Below are positions 1-7,685 of a stretch of 64,000 bases of DNA, piece after piece. Source of the stretch: Capnocytophaga sp. oral taxon 338 str. F0234. GTDB taxonomy: Bacteria > Bacteroidota > Bacteroidia > Flavobacteriales > Flavobacteriaceae. The stretch lies in the NCBI RefSeq assembly GCF_000192225.1, contig NZ_GL872413.1, forward strand, positions 1,090,285 through 1,154,284, given 5' to 3'. Made by a program: the position numbers and the translations under genes. Each line of letters begins with the position of its first letter. The stretch's first letter is position 1. A model generated the notes under the pieces. The model saw only the letters and a list, made by a program, of their open reading frames with translations. It did not search any database and was not told where the DNA came from.

Positions 1-75
1 AAATATGAGAAAAATGCCGCTTCTTACAGATTGTTTTTTGAAACGAATACCGCTTTTCCTCCCATTGTCGAATAA
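1..75 (+). CDS. possible 3' end of a truncated gene
   Basis: Frame 1 is open from the window edge to a TAA at 73-75 and reads 24 residues ending in FPPIVE. The residue mix (KYEKNAASYRLFFETN) looks protein-like, and a plus-strand gene ending here would converge with the minus-strand efflux operon, which fits the terminator-like hairpin at 400-428. Twenty-four codons is too short to be sure: frame 2 is also open, for 44 codons. I cannot name a product. Confidence 0.25.
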   Translation, partial: KYEKNAASYRLFFETNTAFPPIVE

Positions 76-330
76 AAATTTCAAACTATGTAGCTACCTA
101 ATTACGTTTTTACCTTCGTACATACTTGCTTGCTTTGATGCGTGAATGCAAAGTAATGTACAAATATACATATAGCTTTACATAGAATTGTAAATAACTC
201 TGTAAGTAAGTGATTAAATATATTGCTAATATGCCCTAAATCACTTTATGAGCTTGTAGTATTTATCTTCTTTTCTTATGGTTAATTAAAATTTGACCTT
301 TAGGGAGAATTTTCTGTTCACCGGAACAGA

Positions 331-385
331 GCAAGTTGTGTTTTGAGGCACGCATTAGGCGTGTAGGCACCTCAAAACCACTTGC
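331..385. repeat. long imperfect inverted repeat with nested hairpin
   Basis: The left arm at 331-348 (GCAAGT, four unpaired bases, TTTTGAGG) matches the reverse complement of 370-385 apart from a two-base length difference in the middle. Inside it, CACGC at 349-353 and GCGTG at 359-363 pair around the loop ATTAG. Together they form one long stem with a small bulge. It could be a copy of a dispersed intergenic element or part of the operon's 3' end. One copy in one window cannot decide this. Confidence 0.55.
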
Positions 386-399
386 CCTTGCAGGGAGCT

Positions 400-428
400 T
401 AAAACACACTCCGAAGTCGTGGTTTTTT
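400..428. terminator. bidirectional terminator-like hairpin after the efflux operon
   Basis: AAAACACACT at 401-410 pairs with AGTCGTGGTTTT at 415-426 across the tight loop CCGA, with one bulged base. Read on the minus strand the loop is TCGG and the stem ends in TTTT. Read on the plus strand it ends in TTTTTT (423-428). It lies about 70 bases beyond the stop codon of the adaptor gene, where the minus-strand operon should end. Confidence 0.5.
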
Positions 429-496
429 ACTTTTATATTTTTATTGTATTTCTAATGTAATAAAATTTTAATAATATATCCGATACATTACCAATT

Positions 497-1681
497 CTAA
501 TCACTATCTTTTCCAGCATTTACTAAGGTTGCGTTGATAAAGAATGCTCCTTTGGTGGCAATAGTCTGTTCGGGGGCTATAGGTTTTACAGGGGCAATGG
601 CAGTATACCCACTTTCGGAAGCTCCTTTTACTACCTCCACTTTCTCAAAAGAGGTTTCTTTATCCGAAGTTTGGGTTACCAGAAAAATGTAGGATTTACC
701 AGCATCCTCTACGATAGCCTCGTTAGGTACAGCAGGGGTCGTTTGTTTGTCAAGACTGATAACCCCTGTTACATTCATTCCATTGATGAGCCCTTGTTTG
801 TCACCCTCTACGTGGCAATGTACAATGATGCTTTTGCTTTCGTTTTCAAACGAAGCCGCAATGTTATACACTTGGGCATCATATTCGCGAGAGGTGTTAT
901 TGGTAGGGTTGAAGTGCACTTGTTGTCCTACCTTAATGTAAGGCAAGTCACGCTCATACACTTGCAAGTGCAGGTGTAGCGAACTGTTGTCGATGATTTC
1001 CACAATAGGGGTGGAGGCATCTATATAAGCCCCTTTGTTAGTATATACCGCACTGATATTCCCACTAATAGGAGCCACTATCGCCAAAGTAGATTGCATT
1101 CCCTTATCGGTGAGTGTTTGAGGGTTTAAGCCCATTAGGCGTATTTGTTCTTCAAGCGAAGCTTTTTCGGTACGGAGAGTGCGTAGCTGAGTAGTAGCGG
1201 CTTGTAGGTTCTTACCAGTACCAGCATTCCCTTCATAGAGGGTTTGCTGACGGTCAAGTTCTTGTTTAGCAAGTTCTATCTGACCATTAACGGTGAGCAA
1301 GCGCTGTTGTTGTTGCAAGAATTCTGGGTTAGAAACAGTAGCGATTACTTGCCCTTTTTGCACATAACTGCCTATCTCTACCTTTACGCTCTTGATAATC
1401 CCCGCATATACAGTCGATACCTTCGCCTGATGGTCGGCAGGCACGCTCAGTATTCCATTGGCTTTGAGGGTAGCGGCAAGAGCTTTTTCTTCTATATGTC
1501 CCAAACGAATATCTACAGTTTGGATTTGAGCTTGGGTAAGGGTGGTGAGGTTGCCTCCTTCTTCGTGGTGTTCTTCGCGCTCTTCGAGCTTTTGATTATT
1601 GGTAGTTGTAGGAGTGCCATTGCAGGCTGATAGACTAATTCCTATAAGGATAAAAGCGATTTTTATACCATATTTTTTCAT
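497..1681 (-). CDS. efflux RND transporter periplasmic adaptor lipoprotein (CusB/CzcB-like)
   Basis: This is the membrane-fusion (HlyD/CusB-type) subunit that bridges an inner-membrane RND pump and an outer-membrane channel. Residues 1-20 form a lipoprotein signal ending in LSAC, so Cys20 is probably lipidated. A His/Glu-rich stretch follows (around residues 33-41, EREEHHEE) that could bind metal. The barrel-sandwich half motif is at about 87-125 (VYAGIIKSVKVEIGSYVQKG), then a helical hairpin rich in Gln and Leu to about 190, then beta-barrel and membrane-proximal domains. The 394-residue length is normal for the family. It is last in the operon, 5 bases after the pump gene. The family handles Cu/Ag, Zn/Co/Cd or Ni, and nothing here fixes the metal. 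Confidence 0.9.
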   Translation of the reverse strand: MKKYGIKIAFILIGISLSACNGTPTTTNNQKLEEREEHHEEGGNLTTLTQAQIQTVDIRLGHIEEKALAATLKANGILSVPADHQAKVSTVYAGIIKSVKVEIGSYVQKGQVIATVSNPEFLQQQQRLLTVNGQIELAKQELDRQQTLYEGNAGTGKNLQAATTQLRTLRTEKASLEEQIRLMGLNPQTLTDKGMQSTLAIVAPISGNISAVYTNKGAYIDASTPIVEIIDNSSLHLHLQVYERDLPYIKVGQQVHFNPTNNTSREYDAQVYNIAASFENESKSIIVHCHVEGDKQGLINGMNVTGVISLDKQTTPAVPNEAIVEDAGKSYIFLVTQTSDKETSFEKVEVVKGASESGYTAIAPVKPIAPEQTIATKGAFFINATLVNAGKDSD

Positions 1682-1686
1682 TTGTT

Positions 1687-4600
1687 TTACTGGTTTAAAA
1701 GGGATTGTATTTCTATTACTTTTTGATTAAGCGCCTCGATACTCTCAAGGTATGCCAAGCGGGTATCTACGGCTGTCTGTAGGGTGTAAAGGTACTCCAC
1801 ATAGCTTATTTCACCTGCGCTATACCCTAACTGATTGGCTCGGATAATGCGCTCGGCTTCAGGTAGCGCTTCTTGTTTGTAAAACTGATATTTTTGCAAA
1901 TTCAGTTGGTATTCCTCTTGCAGATTTATCCATTGAGTTTTAAGCTGTTTTTCTGTTTGTTGAGCTGCTTCTATAGCTGCTTCTTTCTGATATTTATAAG
2001 CTTTCACCTTGGCACGGGTAGCGGTAAAAATAGGAACTGAAAGCCCTATGGTGGCAAAGTGAAAACGTTTACTTCTATCAGTATAGGTCTCTACCCCTCC
2101 AATGGTTTGCATTCCTATAAGAGACTGATTGGTATAGCCCAATGTAAGGTCGGGCAGGGCTTGGGCACGCTCTAGACGTTTGTTGTGCTCAGCTATGTTT
2201 GCTTCTTGATAGCTGAGTTGTACCAAAGGGTGCTGAGAGAGTTGTACATCCGAAGGCTCACTGAGTAACAAAGGCTCATACACGGGCGACTTGGTAATGG
2301 TAAATGCTTCTTCTGTTTGCATTAACGTACGCAAGTTGCGATAGGTAGCTTGTTGTATAGTTTTGTTCTGTTGAAGTAACAAACTTATTTCTCCTTTCTT
2401 CACTTGGGCAGTGTTAATATCTATCTTCTTGGTATCCCCTGCTTTATAGCGTACTTCAGCAATGCGAATAAAATTATTGTAGAGACTATCAAGCTGCAAG
2501 AGCTGTTCCTCTTTAAAAGTCAAATATTGCAATTGCTGATATGCGTTGCGCACTTGCCGCTTCAGTTCATTCTGCTGAAGGGCTAATTGCCCTTGTTGTA
2601 ATTGTGTCTCTGCTTGATAGAGCTTTTTGCGAGCAGCAAATACTGTAGGCAAAGGAATAGATTGTGATACACCTACTGAAAGGTCTTTTTCAGCACTGCT
2701 GTACTGCCCGTATTGCCCTGTAAAGTCTGTTTTAGCCAATTCAAAAGAGGTTCGCTCTTTAGCACTTGCTCCTTGTAGCTTGAGTTGTGCTGCCTTAATC
2801 ACTCCATTGTTCTTAAGGGCTATTTGCTCTATTTCTTGTAGCGAGTAAGACTGCTGAGCGTGTAGCGCTATAGGACTGATAAGCAATAGGGCTATCGTGA
2901 GTACTTTAGCTGAAGGACGGCGCCAAGAAAAGGTACTATTGAAAGCGATGTAAAGCAACGGAAGCACGAAGAGGGTGAGGAAGGTAGCCGATACTAACCC
3001 CCCAATAACCACTGTAGCTAAGGGGCGTTGTACTTCTGCTCCTGCTCCTTGACTGAGTGCCATAGGTAGGAAACCTAAGCTCGCCACCATAGCCGTCATT
3101 AGCACAGGGCGTAAACGCATTTCGGTACCCGTAATCACGCGATGCAAAAGGTTGGTCATTCCTTCTTTTTTCAGCTGGTTGAAAGTGCCAATAAGCACTA
3201 TACCGTTGAGCACTGCTACCCCAAAGAGCGCGATAAAACCAATACCCGCACTAATACTAAAAGGCATTCCCCGAAGAAGCAAGGCAAATACGCCCCCAAT
3301 GGCACTCATCGGGATAGCGCTAAAGATGAGCAATGATTGTTTTATAGAGTGGAAAGCAAGGTATAACAAGAAAAATATTAAAAGTAGGGCTACAGGCACG
3401 GCTATGAGCAGTCGGTCGGTGGCTTGTTGTAGGTTCTCAAACTGACCGCCATAGGTAAAGTAATAGCCCGTAGGGAGCTTTACGCCCTTTAATTTTTGTT
3501 CTATATCACTCACCACACTCTGCACATCGCGCCCTTGCACGTTGAAGCCAATGACGATACGGCGCTTGCCTGCTTCACGGCTTACTTGTGCGGGGCCTAA
3601 TTCATATTTGATAGTGGCCAATTGGCTCATCGGCACCTGCCCATTTTCGGTAGCTACCATCATATGCTGTACATCGTCAATTCCGGTACGATGGAGGCTA
3701 TCGAGGCGTACCACAAGGTCGAACCTTCGTTCGTTCTCGAAGACAACCCCAGCCTTCTTACCAGCAAAGGCGGTACTGAGTACCTCATTGACCTCTTGCA
3801 CCGAAAGTCCGTAGTTGGCCAAGCGTACCCGATCGTAAGTAACATTGATTTGCGGAAGTCCGCTTACTTTTTCGACCTGTGGGGCGGTAGCACCTTCTGT
3901 TTTCTGGATAAGTTGGCTTACTCTTTGGGCGTAGTGGGCGAGGGTATCCATGTTTTCTCCAAAGATTTTTATCGTTACATCCTGTCTGACACCTGTCATC
4001 AATTCGTTGAAATGCATTTGTATAGGCTGGCTTTTCTCAAAGAAGACCCCAGGAATATCCTTGAGCCGCTCAATGATGGCATCTCCTAATTCCTCATAGG
4101 AGCGACCACTTTTCCATTGGTCTTGGCTCTTGAGTACGATCACAATATCGGAGGCTTCCAGCGGCATAGGGTCGGTAGGTATTTCGGCAGAACCTGTTTT
4201 GCCTATCACCATTTTCACCTCGTCGAACTCACGAATCAGGCGAGAGGCCTGCATGGAAGTCTCCAAGCTCTGCTTCAGGGAAGTACCCGGTGGCAGAATA
4301 CATTCAAAAACAAAATCGCCTTCTTGTAGTTGTGGAATAAACTCACCTCCCATACGGCTGAAAATGCCTACCGCAAGAACGAACAGTACCACGGTACTGC
4401 CTATTATCCATCCCCTAAGGCGGATAGAACGGACAAAGAGCGGTTGGTAGTGACGGTAGAGCCAGCTTATCATTCGCTCGGCAAAACTGCGCTTGTCACT
4501 TACTGTTTTAGGTAGGAGCAAAGCGCTCATGGCAGGGATATAAGTCAGGGAAAGGATCAGGGCACCCAAAATAGCAAAGACGACGGTTTGTGCCATAGGG

Positions 4601-6018
4601 CGGAACATCTTGCCCTCTACTCCTACCAAGGTAAGAATGGGAATATACACCATCAGGATGATAATCTCTCCGAAGGCGGCACTACTGCGTATTTTGGAAG
4701 CGGAATGGAATACCTCCTCATCCATTTGTGCTTGGGTAAGTCGTTGGTGGTTCTTTCGGATCGCCAAGTGGTGCATCACTGCTTCTACCACGATAACCGA
4801 TCCATCTACGATAATTCCGAAATCTATCGCTCCCAAGCTCATCAGGTTGGCACTTACTCCAAAGAGGTTCATCATTCCTAAGGCAAAGAGCAAGGAGAGC
4901 GGAATGGCCGTGGCAACAATCAGTCCGGCACGCAGGTTCCCTAAGAAAAGTACTAAGATGAAGATGACAATCAGCGCCCCCTCTAAGAGGTTTTTCTCTA
5001 CTGTATGGATGGCGCGTTGTACCAAGTCCGTGCGGTCTAAGAATGGCTCTATCACTACATCTTCAGGTAGGGATTGCTGTATGGTGGGCAGTTTTTCTTT
5101 GATACGACTGACTACCTCGTGGCTGTTTTCGCCCTTGAGCATCATCACTACCCCACCTACGGCATCCACCTCGCCATTATAGCTAAGGGCACCATAGCGG
5201 AGGGCACTGCCCAAGCGTACCTCGGCTACATGCTTGATAAAGAGGGGAGGGGTGTGCTTGCCTACGGCTATATTGCCTATGTCTTCAAGGGAGCGAGCCA
5301 TGCCTATTCCTCGGATAAAGTAGGCATTGGGGCGCTTGTCGATATAGGCACCTCCTGTATTTTGGTTGTTCTGCTCCAAAGCAGTGAAAATATCACTGAC
5401 ACTCACCCCCATGGCACGGAGGCGATCGGGGTCTATAACCACCTCATACTGCTTGAGTTCGCCTCCAAAGCTGTTGATTTCGGCTATTCCTTTGGTACCA
5501 TAGAGTTGGCGAGCCACGATCCAATCCTGCATGGTGCGGAGGTCTTTGGCGGAATATTTGTTTTTGCTCTGTTCCGTAGGGCGAATGATATACTGATATA
5601 CCTCCCCCAGTCCGGTACTCACGGGTGAGAGTTCGGGCGAGCCTATGCCTTGAGGGATTTGCTCCTGTGCCTCCTTGAGCTTTTCATTGACTAGCTGGCG
5701 GGCAAAGTAGATGTCCATATCCTCGCTAAAGACGGCTGTGATGACCGAGAGGCCAAAGCGGGAAATACTGCGTGTTTCCTCCAGCCCAGGAATATTGGCG
5801 ATGGCTTGTTCAATAGGAAAAGTAACCAGTTGCTCTACCTCTTGTGAGGCCAAAGTAGGGGTAGAGGTGATGATTTGTACTTGGTTGTTAGTAATATCTG
5901 GAACGGCATCAATGGGGAGCCTTGTAGCACTCCATACGCCCCAAAAAATAAGCATAAGGGTCATGAATCCTACAAATAGCTTATTTTTGATGCTAAATAG
6001 TATGATTTTGTCTAACAT
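1687..6018 (-). CDS. CusA/CzcA heavy-metal RND pump fused to a CzcC/TolC-like outer-membrane channel
   Basis: The pump is a proton-driven metal exporter of the inner membrane. Residues 1 to about 1035 are a full HME-RND pump: the N-terminal helix and LPIDAVPDITNNQVQI signature, two periplasmic porter regions, and the fourth-helix motif DFGIIVDGSVIVVE with the acidic residue used in proton relay. Residues 1039-1054 (TIALLLISPIALHA) look like a second signal peptide behind a basic stretch. Residues 1055-1443 are a TolC/CzcC-like outer-membrane factor (TLGYTNQ, then long Gln-rich coiled coil). The two halves must end in different membranes, so cleavage after HA at about 1054/1055 is likely. The frame is open throughout, so this is a true fusion. 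G+C is well above that of genes to the right (30 of 60 in 4381-4440, hand count). Confidence 0.92.
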   Translation of the reverse strand: MLDKIILFSIKNKLFVGFMTLMLIFWGVWSATRLPIDAVPDITNNQVQIITSTPTLASQEVEQLVTFPIEQAIANIPGLEETRSISRFGLSVITAVFSEDMDIYFARQLVNEKLKEAQEQIPQGIGSPELSPVSTGLGEVYQYIIRPTEQSKNKYSAKDLRTMQDWIVARQLYGTKGIAEINSFGGELKQYEVVIDPDRLRAMGVSVSDIFTALEQNNQNTGGAYIDKRPNAYFIRGIGMARSLEDIGNIAVGKHTPPLFIKHVAEVRLGSALRYGALSYNGEVDAVGGVVMMLKGENSHEVVSRIKEKLPTIQQSLPEDVVIEPFLDRTDLVQRAIHTVEKNLLEGALIVIFILVLFLGNLRAGLIVATAIPLSLLFALGMMNLFGVSANLMSLGAIDFGIIVDGSVIVVEAVMHHLAIRKNHQRLTQAQMDEEVFHSASKIRSSAAFGEIIILMVYIPILTLVGVEGKMFRPMAQTVVFAILGALILSLTYIPAMSALLLPKTVSDKRSFAERMISWLYRHYQPLFVRSIRLRGWIIGSTVVLFVLAVGIFSRMGGEFIPQLQEGDFVFECILPPGTSLKQSLETSMQASRLIREFDEVKMVIGKTGSAEIPTDPMPLEASDIVIVLKSQDQWKSGRSYEELGDAIIERLKDIPGVFFEKSQPIQMHFNELMTGVRQDVTIKIFGENMDTLAHYAQRVSQLIQKTEGATAPQVEKVSGLPQINVTYDRVRLANYGLSVQEVNEVLSTAFAGKKAGVVFENERRFDLVVRLDSLHRTGIDDVQHMMVATENGQVPMSQLATIKYELGPAQVSREAGKRRIVIGFNVQGRDVQSVVSDIEQKLKGVKLPTGYYFTYGGQFENLQQATDRLLIAVPVALLLIFFLLYLAFHSIKQSLLIFSAIPMSAIGGVFALLLRGMPFSISAGIGFIALFGVAVLNGIVLIGTFNQLKKEGMTNLLHRVITGTEMRLRPVLMTAMVASLGFLPMALSQGAGAEVQRPLATVVIGGLVSATFLTLFVLPLLYIAFNSTFSWRRPSAKVLTIALLLISPIALHAQQSYSLQEIEQIALKNNGVIKAAQLKLQGASAKERTSFELAKTDFTGQYGQYSSAEKDLSVGVSQSIPLPTVFAARKKLYQAETQLQQGQLALQQNELKRQVRNAYQQLQYLTFKEEQLLQLDSLYNNFIRIAEVRYKAGDTKKIDINTAQVKKGEISLLLQQNKTIQQATYRNLRTLMQTEEAFTITKSPVYEPLLLSEPSDVQLSQHPLVQLSYQEANIAEHNKRLERAQALPDLTLGYTNQSLIGMQTIGGVETYTDRSKRFHFATIGLSVPIFTATRAKVKAYKYQKEAAIEAAQQTEKQLKTQWINLQEEYQLNLQKYQFYKQEALPEAERIIRANQLGYSAGEISYVEYLYTLQTAVDTRLAYLESIEALNQKVIEIQSLLNQ

Positions 6019-6103
6019 TTCTAATAAGAATTAATGATTAGTTAATGACTAATGATGGGTGAGATGACTAATGAACAATCACTTGAGATGAAGAAAGAAA
6101 AGA

Positions 6104-6424
6104 CTATATCTTGGGAGGAGTCCAGATATTCCCATAGCAGTTCGAAGACCATACGGTCAGGGGATAGCTATAGGAGGGAATGGTTGCGGTGGCTTGAGCA
6201 ATGGTTAAGGCCTCATAAGTAGTGGGCGTGCTGATTACCATTTGGCAGCAAGTGCAAATGCAGAAAGGTGAACAGCTATCCAAATGAAAATGAGAGTGTT
6301 CCCCAGTTGGGGCTGTTACAAATTCATAAGAAGCTGAAGACTCCTCACCTTCAAGCATATCCGTACAAGGCAGCCCAGTGAGTGCCAACAGATATAAGCT
6401 AAGTATGAAGGTGAAAAATCTCAT
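6104..6424 (-). CDS. DUF6660-like small Cys/His-rich exported protein
   Basis: A 106-residue protein with a hydrophobic N-terminus (1-20, ending GLPC, so possibly a lipoprotein or a cleaved secretory signal). A compact metal-ligand cluster follows: His43, His45, His47, then Cys51, Cys55, Cys57, Cys59 and Cys60. It is the first gene of the heavy-metal efflux operon, 85 bases before the pump gene. From family knowledge, proteins of this kind sit next to CusA/CusB genes in Bacteroidota. A periplasmic metal-binding or delivery role is inference from the ligands and position. The start ATG lies 8 bases after the TATCTTTG box, so the mRNA may be leaderless. Confidence 0.75.
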   Translation of the reverse strand: MRFFTFILSLYLLALTGLPCTDMLEGEESSASYEFVTAPTGEHSHFHLDSCSPFCICTCCQMVISTPTTYEALTIAQATATIPSYSYPLTVWSSNCYGNIWTPPKI

Positions 6425-6432
6425 ATTGGGAG

Positions 6433-6464
6433 CAAAGATACATTTTTTTTTTCAATCTGACAAA
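6433..6464 (-). promoter_or_regulatory. promoter of the metal-efflux operon
   Basis: Minus strand TATCTTTG (plus 6433-6440) fits the Bacteroidota -7 box TAnnTTTG exactly. TTTG lies 20 bases upstream (plus 6461-6464), a good -33 spacing. Only 8 bases separate the box from the ATG. Confidence 0.7.
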
Positions 6465-6536
6465 ATTTTTTGATTTTGTCGCATTCTACTACATAATTAA
6501 AAATAACACATCTGACACATTACCAGCTCCACGCAG

Positions 6537-6567
6537 ACGTGCAGCAACGCACGTTTGCGGGTGCAAA
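6537..6567. repeat. two adjacent short perfect hairpins
   Basis: ACGTGC (6537-6542) pairs with GCACGT (6549-6554), and TTTGC (6554-6558) pairs with GCAAA (6563-6567). The pair is GC-rich within AT-rich flanks. It lies immediately downstream, on the minus strand, of the TACCTTTG box at 6564-6571, so it would be in the 5' leader of a longer efflux transcript or could be an operator. Confidence 0.45.
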
Positions 6568-6594
6568 GGTAAATTTTTTTGGTTATATTGTCAA
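6564..6594 (-). promoter_or_regulatory. second, upstream minus-strand promoter
   Basis: Minus strand TACCTTTG (plus 6564-6571) has TTG (plus 6592-6594, inside TTGACA) 20 bases upstream. A transcript from here would reach the efflux operon with a leader of about 130 bases. Confidence 0.5.
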
Positions 6595-6609
6595 GATGTT
6601 GTACCTTTG
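6578..6609 (+). promoter_or_regulatory. plus-strand promoter upstream of agmatinase
   Basis: TTTG (6578-6581), a 20-base spacer, then TACCTTTG (6602-6609). The same eight-base box occurs on the opposite strand at 6564-6571. The predicted start near 6615 is about 170 bases before the agmatinase ATG. Confidence 0.5.
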
Positions 6610-6751
6610 CACCTAGAAGTTACTGAGAAAATAGGTATAATCAAATGAAATAAGAGCTATTACTAAATCATTACCTAATCTTCTTGTAATTCCTGTATCT
6701 TCTTTATTTAAAATAGATTATAAAAGTAGTTTCAATTTTGGGACAAAATTG

Positions 6752-6759
6752 TAACTTTA
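6752..6759 (+). promoter_or_regulatory. possible proximal agmatinase promoter
   Basis: TAACTTTA differs from TAnnTTTG only in the last base and lies 29 bases before the ATG, a usual distance in this window. I see no well-spaced -33 TTTG. Confidence 0.35.
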
Positions 6760-6788
6760 CCCCTAATTTTAATTCAAAAATATAAGAA

Positions 6789-7673
6789 ATGGAAAATACA
6801 TACGCAGGAATACCTACTGAGAATGCCACCTATGAAAATTCAAAAGTTATCTTATTAACAGTACCTTATGATGGTACTTCTACTTGGGGAAAGGGAGCTG
6901 ATAAGGGTCCTGAATTATTTTTAGATGCTTCTGAGAATATGGAACTTTATGATATAGAAACAGATTCAGAACCTTACTTACATGGAGTGTATAGGGCGGG
7001 AGAAGTATCTGAGAATGATACTCCGGAGAAAATGGTTGATGCTGTCTATAGGAAGACAAGGGAACTGATCCAAGACAGAGAAAAATTATTTACTCTCATA
7101 GGAGGAGAACATTCTGTATCCATTGGTTCTATAAGAGCAGTAGGAGAGGAGTATCATAATCTTACAGTATTACAGTTAGATGCTCATACCGATTTACGAC
7201 CTGAATATCATGGGTCAAAAAATAATCATGCTTGTGCTGTATTTGAAGCTAATCAGAAACATAAACTTGTGCAGGTAGGAATCCGTTCTATGGATGTAGA
7301 AGAAAAGCAATATTTACCTCATAAGCGGGTTTTCTTTGCTCACCAAATAACAAAGAATGAAAATTGGATAAAAGATGTTTTGGATAAAGTATCTGGTAAT
7401 GTATACATAACTATCGATTTGGATGCTTTTGACCCTTCTATTACCCCTTCTACGGGAACTCCTGAACCCGGAGGATTACAATGGTATCCTACTCTGAAAC
7501 TTCTAAAGAAAGTGTTTAAAAAATGTAATGTGGTTGCTTTTGATATAGTAGAACTTATGGATAGCCCTCAGGCTAAACCGACAGCTTTCTTAGCAGCTAA
7601 ACTTTATTACAAGATGCTTGCTTATTATTTTAAATATAAGGGAAGGATAAAGGATACCAAAAAAAGAAAATAA
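6789..7673 (+). CDS. speB: agmatinase-like ureohydrolase
   Basis: This cytosolic enzyme would hydrolyse agmatine to putrescine and urea in polyamine synthesis. The binuclear manganese site of the arginase/agmatinase fold is complete: GGEHS (105-109), DAHTD (131-135), an HACA segment near 147-150 and DLDAFDPS (210-217). The 294-residue length is normal. The arginine decarboxylase that would make agmatine is not in the window. Close relatives such as formimidoylglutamase or guanidinobutyrase share these motifs, so the substrate is an inference from overall likeness. The nuclease gene follows after 12 bases, and the two may be cotranscribed. Confidence 0.85.
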   Translation: MENTYAGIPTENATYENSKVILLTVPYDGTSTWGKGADKGPELFLDASENMELYDIETDSEPYLHGVYRAGEVSENDTPEKMVDAVYRKTRELIQDREKLFTLIGGEHSVSIGSIRAVGEEYHNLTVLQLDAHTDLRPEYHGSKNNHACAVFEANQKHKLVQVGIRSMDVEEKQYLPHKRVFFAHQITKNENWIKDVLDKVSGNVYITIDLDAFDPSITPSTGTPEPGGLQWYPTLKLLKKVFKKCNVVAFDIVELMDSPQAKPTAFLAAKLYYKMLAYYFKYKGRIKDTKKRK

Positions 7674-7685
7674 TTAGAGATAATC

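Larger units (their letters stand above)
76..496. other. non-coding stretch between the left edge and the efflux operon
   Basis: No convincing gene. It is AT-rich except for 320-420, which is clearly more GC-rich and holds a long imperfect hairpin (331-385) and a terminator-like hairpin (400-428). A minus-strand TATATTTG lies at 161-168, but no sensible reading frame follows it to the left, so I do not call it a promoter. Confidence 0.6.
6425..6788. other. 364-base divergent intergenic region
   Basis: It separates the minus-strand efflux operon from plus-strand agmatinase. It holds at least three promoter-like pairs, two small hairpins at 6537-6567, and an unexplained 180-base stretch between a good plus-strand promoter at 6578-6609 and the agmatinase start. 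The only ATG I saw just after that promoter is followed by a stop two codons later. That stretch could be a long leader or a small RNA. Confidence 0.6.

Noticed and set aside
161-168. Minus-strand TATATTTG as a promoter
   Set aside because: No sensible coding frame or RNA gene follows it to the left edge, and no -33 element is well placed.
3542-5628. Plus-strand reading frames of 90-190 codons within the efflux pump
   Set aside because: They lie opposite the conserved RND coding sequence, have no family motifs and no start signals. They are shadows of the true gene.
1687-6018. Fusion of pump and channel genes as an assembly error
   Set aside because: The frame is open through the junction (2856), with a sensible signal-peptide-like linker, and similar fusions are known in the phylum.
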